Source: Halichoerus grypus
Lineage: Eukaryota; Chordata; Mammalia; Carnivora; Phocidae
Length of the DNA stretch: 64,000 bases
Reading direction: 5' to 3'
Assembly (NCBI RefSeq): GCF_964656455.1
Contig: NC_135720.1
Coordinates: 51,734,598 to 51,798,597, forward strand
The position numbers and the translations under genes were made by a program. Under the pieces are notes generated by a model. That model saw nothing but the letters and a program-made list of their open reading frames with translations. It did not search any database and had not been told where the DNA came from. Below, piece after piece: positions 61,955 through 64,000 of the stretch. Positions within the stretch are counted from its first letter, which is position 1. Each line of letters starts with the position of its first letter.

Positions 61955-61985
61955 CTGCCCCACCCATGTTGATCACCACTGGCTT
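61755..61985 (-). mobile_element. MER5A-type hAT DNA transposon remnant with internal (CA)n
   Basis: CTCAGCCTTGGCATTACTGACATTTTGAGC, CCATCCTGTGTGGTGTACTATGTTTAG and GTGACAATCGAAAGTGTCTAAACGTCACCTGGGGGC follow reversed MER5A. It ends near GTTGATCACCACTGG. A (CA)n array at 61923-61953 has expanded in its last quarter. Confidence 0.7.
61923..61953. repeat. (CA)n microsatellite inside a MER5A remnant
   Basis: About 15 uninterrupted CA units that replace or expand part of the MER5A sequence between GGGGGCAAA and CCCCTGCCCC. Confidence 0.9.
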
Positions 61986-62689
61986 AAGGTATTGGCTCTG
62001 CATATTCTCTTTGTAAATTCGCATATTCTTAGAGGGAGAAGTAAGACATGAACAGCACTCCCAATGACTAAGACTTTGGTATGAATTAACCTATGTTCTG
62101 AGAGGAATACAGCCTGGTAAGGATATCACCACACCAAGCGGGCTCAGCCTCTGAGGCCGGGCTGAGGTGGGGGATGGGAACGGAGGATGTTGCCAATGGT
62201 ACAAGAAGAAAGAGCTGACCCACCATTCACAGCACAGGACTTGAAGCTGCCTTTCCCCCTATTTATGAGGGAGTGGACCTTAATTCAAGTCTCTGTCTTA
62301 TCCAAGGAATACAGATTCCACACTGTAAGAAGTTACAGAACCTCAGAAAGACTGAATTTCACAAACACCCATGACCAAAGGGTCAAACTCAACCTTGCCA
62401 ATAAAATGAAGCCAAAAATTCCACCATTTCTGTCTGAGGAATGTCTCTAGGCGCACTTGACAAGTGCCCTGGTGCTCCACAGAGAAAAACTGGAATAGTT
62501 GAGACACATGCTTATGATGTGGAATGATTCAGGGACTCAGGACCACATTGAAAAAGCAACCAACAATTATTATTCTAGGCAATCTAGATGACACACAAAA
62601 GAATAAGGCATGGTTCCTGCCCTCACGTTGATGACAATCAAGTGGGGAAAAGAAAAGATTAATTACACATTCACCAACATCTACACCAT

Positions 62690-62960
62690 CTAATAGCAGC
62701 AGCTACGGTTATGGGAAGCTCATAATGTGCCAAGTGGTATGCAAGGCACTTTATAACCATTATCTCTTTTAATTCTTAAAAAACCCTTCAACATAGGGAG
62801 TATTACTATCCCTATTCTACAGCTGAAAAAGAATTGAGGTTCAAAGAGATTAGGTGACTTGCCCAAAGTCACGCAGCTGATCCACAATGGAGTTGGAATT
62901 CAAATATAGATTCCTTTCATTCCAGACTCATTTAACTCAACGCTAAAGCCCGCAACACTG
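62690..62960 (-). repeat. MIR, nearly complete
   Basis: AATGTGCCAAGTGGTATGCAAGGCACTTTATAACCATTATCTC, CTATTCTACAGCTGAAAAAG and GTGACTTGCCCAAAGTCACGCAGCTGATCC match reversed MIR. Confidence 0.78.
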
Positions 62961-63549
62961 CAGGAGTATAAGAGGGCAGGGTACTTGCAGACCACTGGAA
63001 TTCTCAAAGGAAAGCCAAGCCCTAGGGTCGGCAAAGGAGAAGAAATAGTACTTCCAGGGCAAAAAGTTCTTTAAAACTTAGCTCCATGTCTCACACAGCA
63101 GCCTACAGCTATTGCAAACACTACTGCCCACAAGGGAAATCAAAGTCTTTCCTTAAAAGGATTCGGCTTGGAGTGAGTGGAGTATTGCAGGCAGGAACAG
63201 ATGAAGGTCAATAAATGTTCCTTTTTCTTCCAAGGATGAGTATTGCCGTTTCTACTGGGTTTAAAACTTTAACTTTCTTTTCACAACCATACCCATAGCT
63301 CTAGGTCAGTGAATCTTCATCCTGTGGATTCCTCTGGGAGTCCAGTGAATGCTATGCACCCACTTCCCAGAAAAACACCCATGCACACATCCTCCAGCAT
63401 ACCATTTTAAGAACACTTAAAAAACTTACACACATTACAAGGTCGGAAGGATATGAATACCTAATTTGGCCCTAGATGTGGATTTCATTTTTTCAGGCAT
63501 TTTCATCCTGACAATCCATCTAGTCCTTCCAAAGCAGGTTTGTACTGGA

Positions 63550-63571
63550 CTGATGAGGAGCTCCTCATCAG
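63550..63571. repeat. 22-bp perfect palindrome
   Basis: CTGATGAGGAG is followed at once by its exact reverse complement, with no spacer (centre GAGCTC). The bases just outside do not pair. Confidence 0.95.
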
Positions 63572-64000
63572 CCAATGTGGCGAGAGATTCATTCCAATGA
63601 TTTTTCATTGAAGTAGCTGAGGTGCATCACGCACTACACATATAATTACTTTTTTCTTTGGGACATTGCCTTATTAATTACTTATATTTTGAATGTGACT
63701 CCCGTCGTGGCCTTAAAAATGACCAAGGAAGGTCCTGCTTTGGTTTGATGGCATCTGATGCCTTTGCGACTCACATCAGCAATCAGCCAGCAACGCAACC
63801 GGCTCATTCACACGAGCAGAGGCTCAACGCGTCACCCCAGTGACTACAGCCTGGATGAACTGCTGCTCCTCATAGGCAACTCCTAGCTTTTCAGGCAGAG
63901 CAAGAACATACAAGCCTGGTTTCCAAAATGCTTAATGGCAATTACACTGGGTTGGTGATTCACCAAGCAGTACAGGATGTGCCCAATTATACACTCTATT

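Overview
The window is a piece of a mammalian nuclear genome and holds the 3' half of one protein-coding gene, FOXO3, on the minus strand. It contains one long, unmistakable reading frame interrupted by spliceosomal introns, and it is dense in tRNA-Lys-derived carnivore SINEs (Can-SINEs) with A-tails and target-site duplications. The SINE sequences are not the forms I know from dogs or cats. They look most like the bear/seal/mustelid (arctoid caniform) types, so an arctoid carnivoran is my best guess; the species is inference.

Layout in gene order, right to left. (i) 18655-64000 is the 3' part of the large FOXO3 intron that splits the forkhead domain. (ii) 17219-18654 is the main coding exon: the second half of the DNA-binding domain, the nuclear-localisation/AKT region, the nuclear-export-like segment, the C-terminal transactivation region, the stop codon, and 35 nt of 3' UTR before a splice donor. 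(iii) 4454-17218 is an intron lying entirely in the 3' UTR. (iv) 1-4453 is the last exon, which is all 3' UTR and runs off the left edge. The exon encoding the N-terminus and first half of the forkhead domain lies beyond the right edge. No second protein-coding gene is supported; the other open frames are short and fall in introns, repeats or opposite the 3' UTR.

The introns hold 21 recent-to-middle-aged Can-SINE units (many with exact target-site duplications), a 90-bp L1 3' end, and many ancient MIR, L2, L1M-like and hAT remnants and microsatellites.

The items most worth a second look are: a 38-nt 5' half of tRNA-Lys(TTT) flanked by a perfect 16-bp target-site duplication (58134-58203); loss of the proline after the JNK-site serine 574 in FOXO3; an 18-bp exact repeat at opposite ends of the 3' UTR; a two-headed chimeric SINE inside one duplication; a diverged 120-bp duplication at 50.8/53.1 kb; a 22-bp perfect palindrome at 63.55 kb; a CpG-rich, repeat-free patch in the intron at 32.6-33.3 kb; and a four-tract G-quadruplex motif on the mRNA strand of the 3' UTR. 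I see no evidence of a wholly new multi-gene system.
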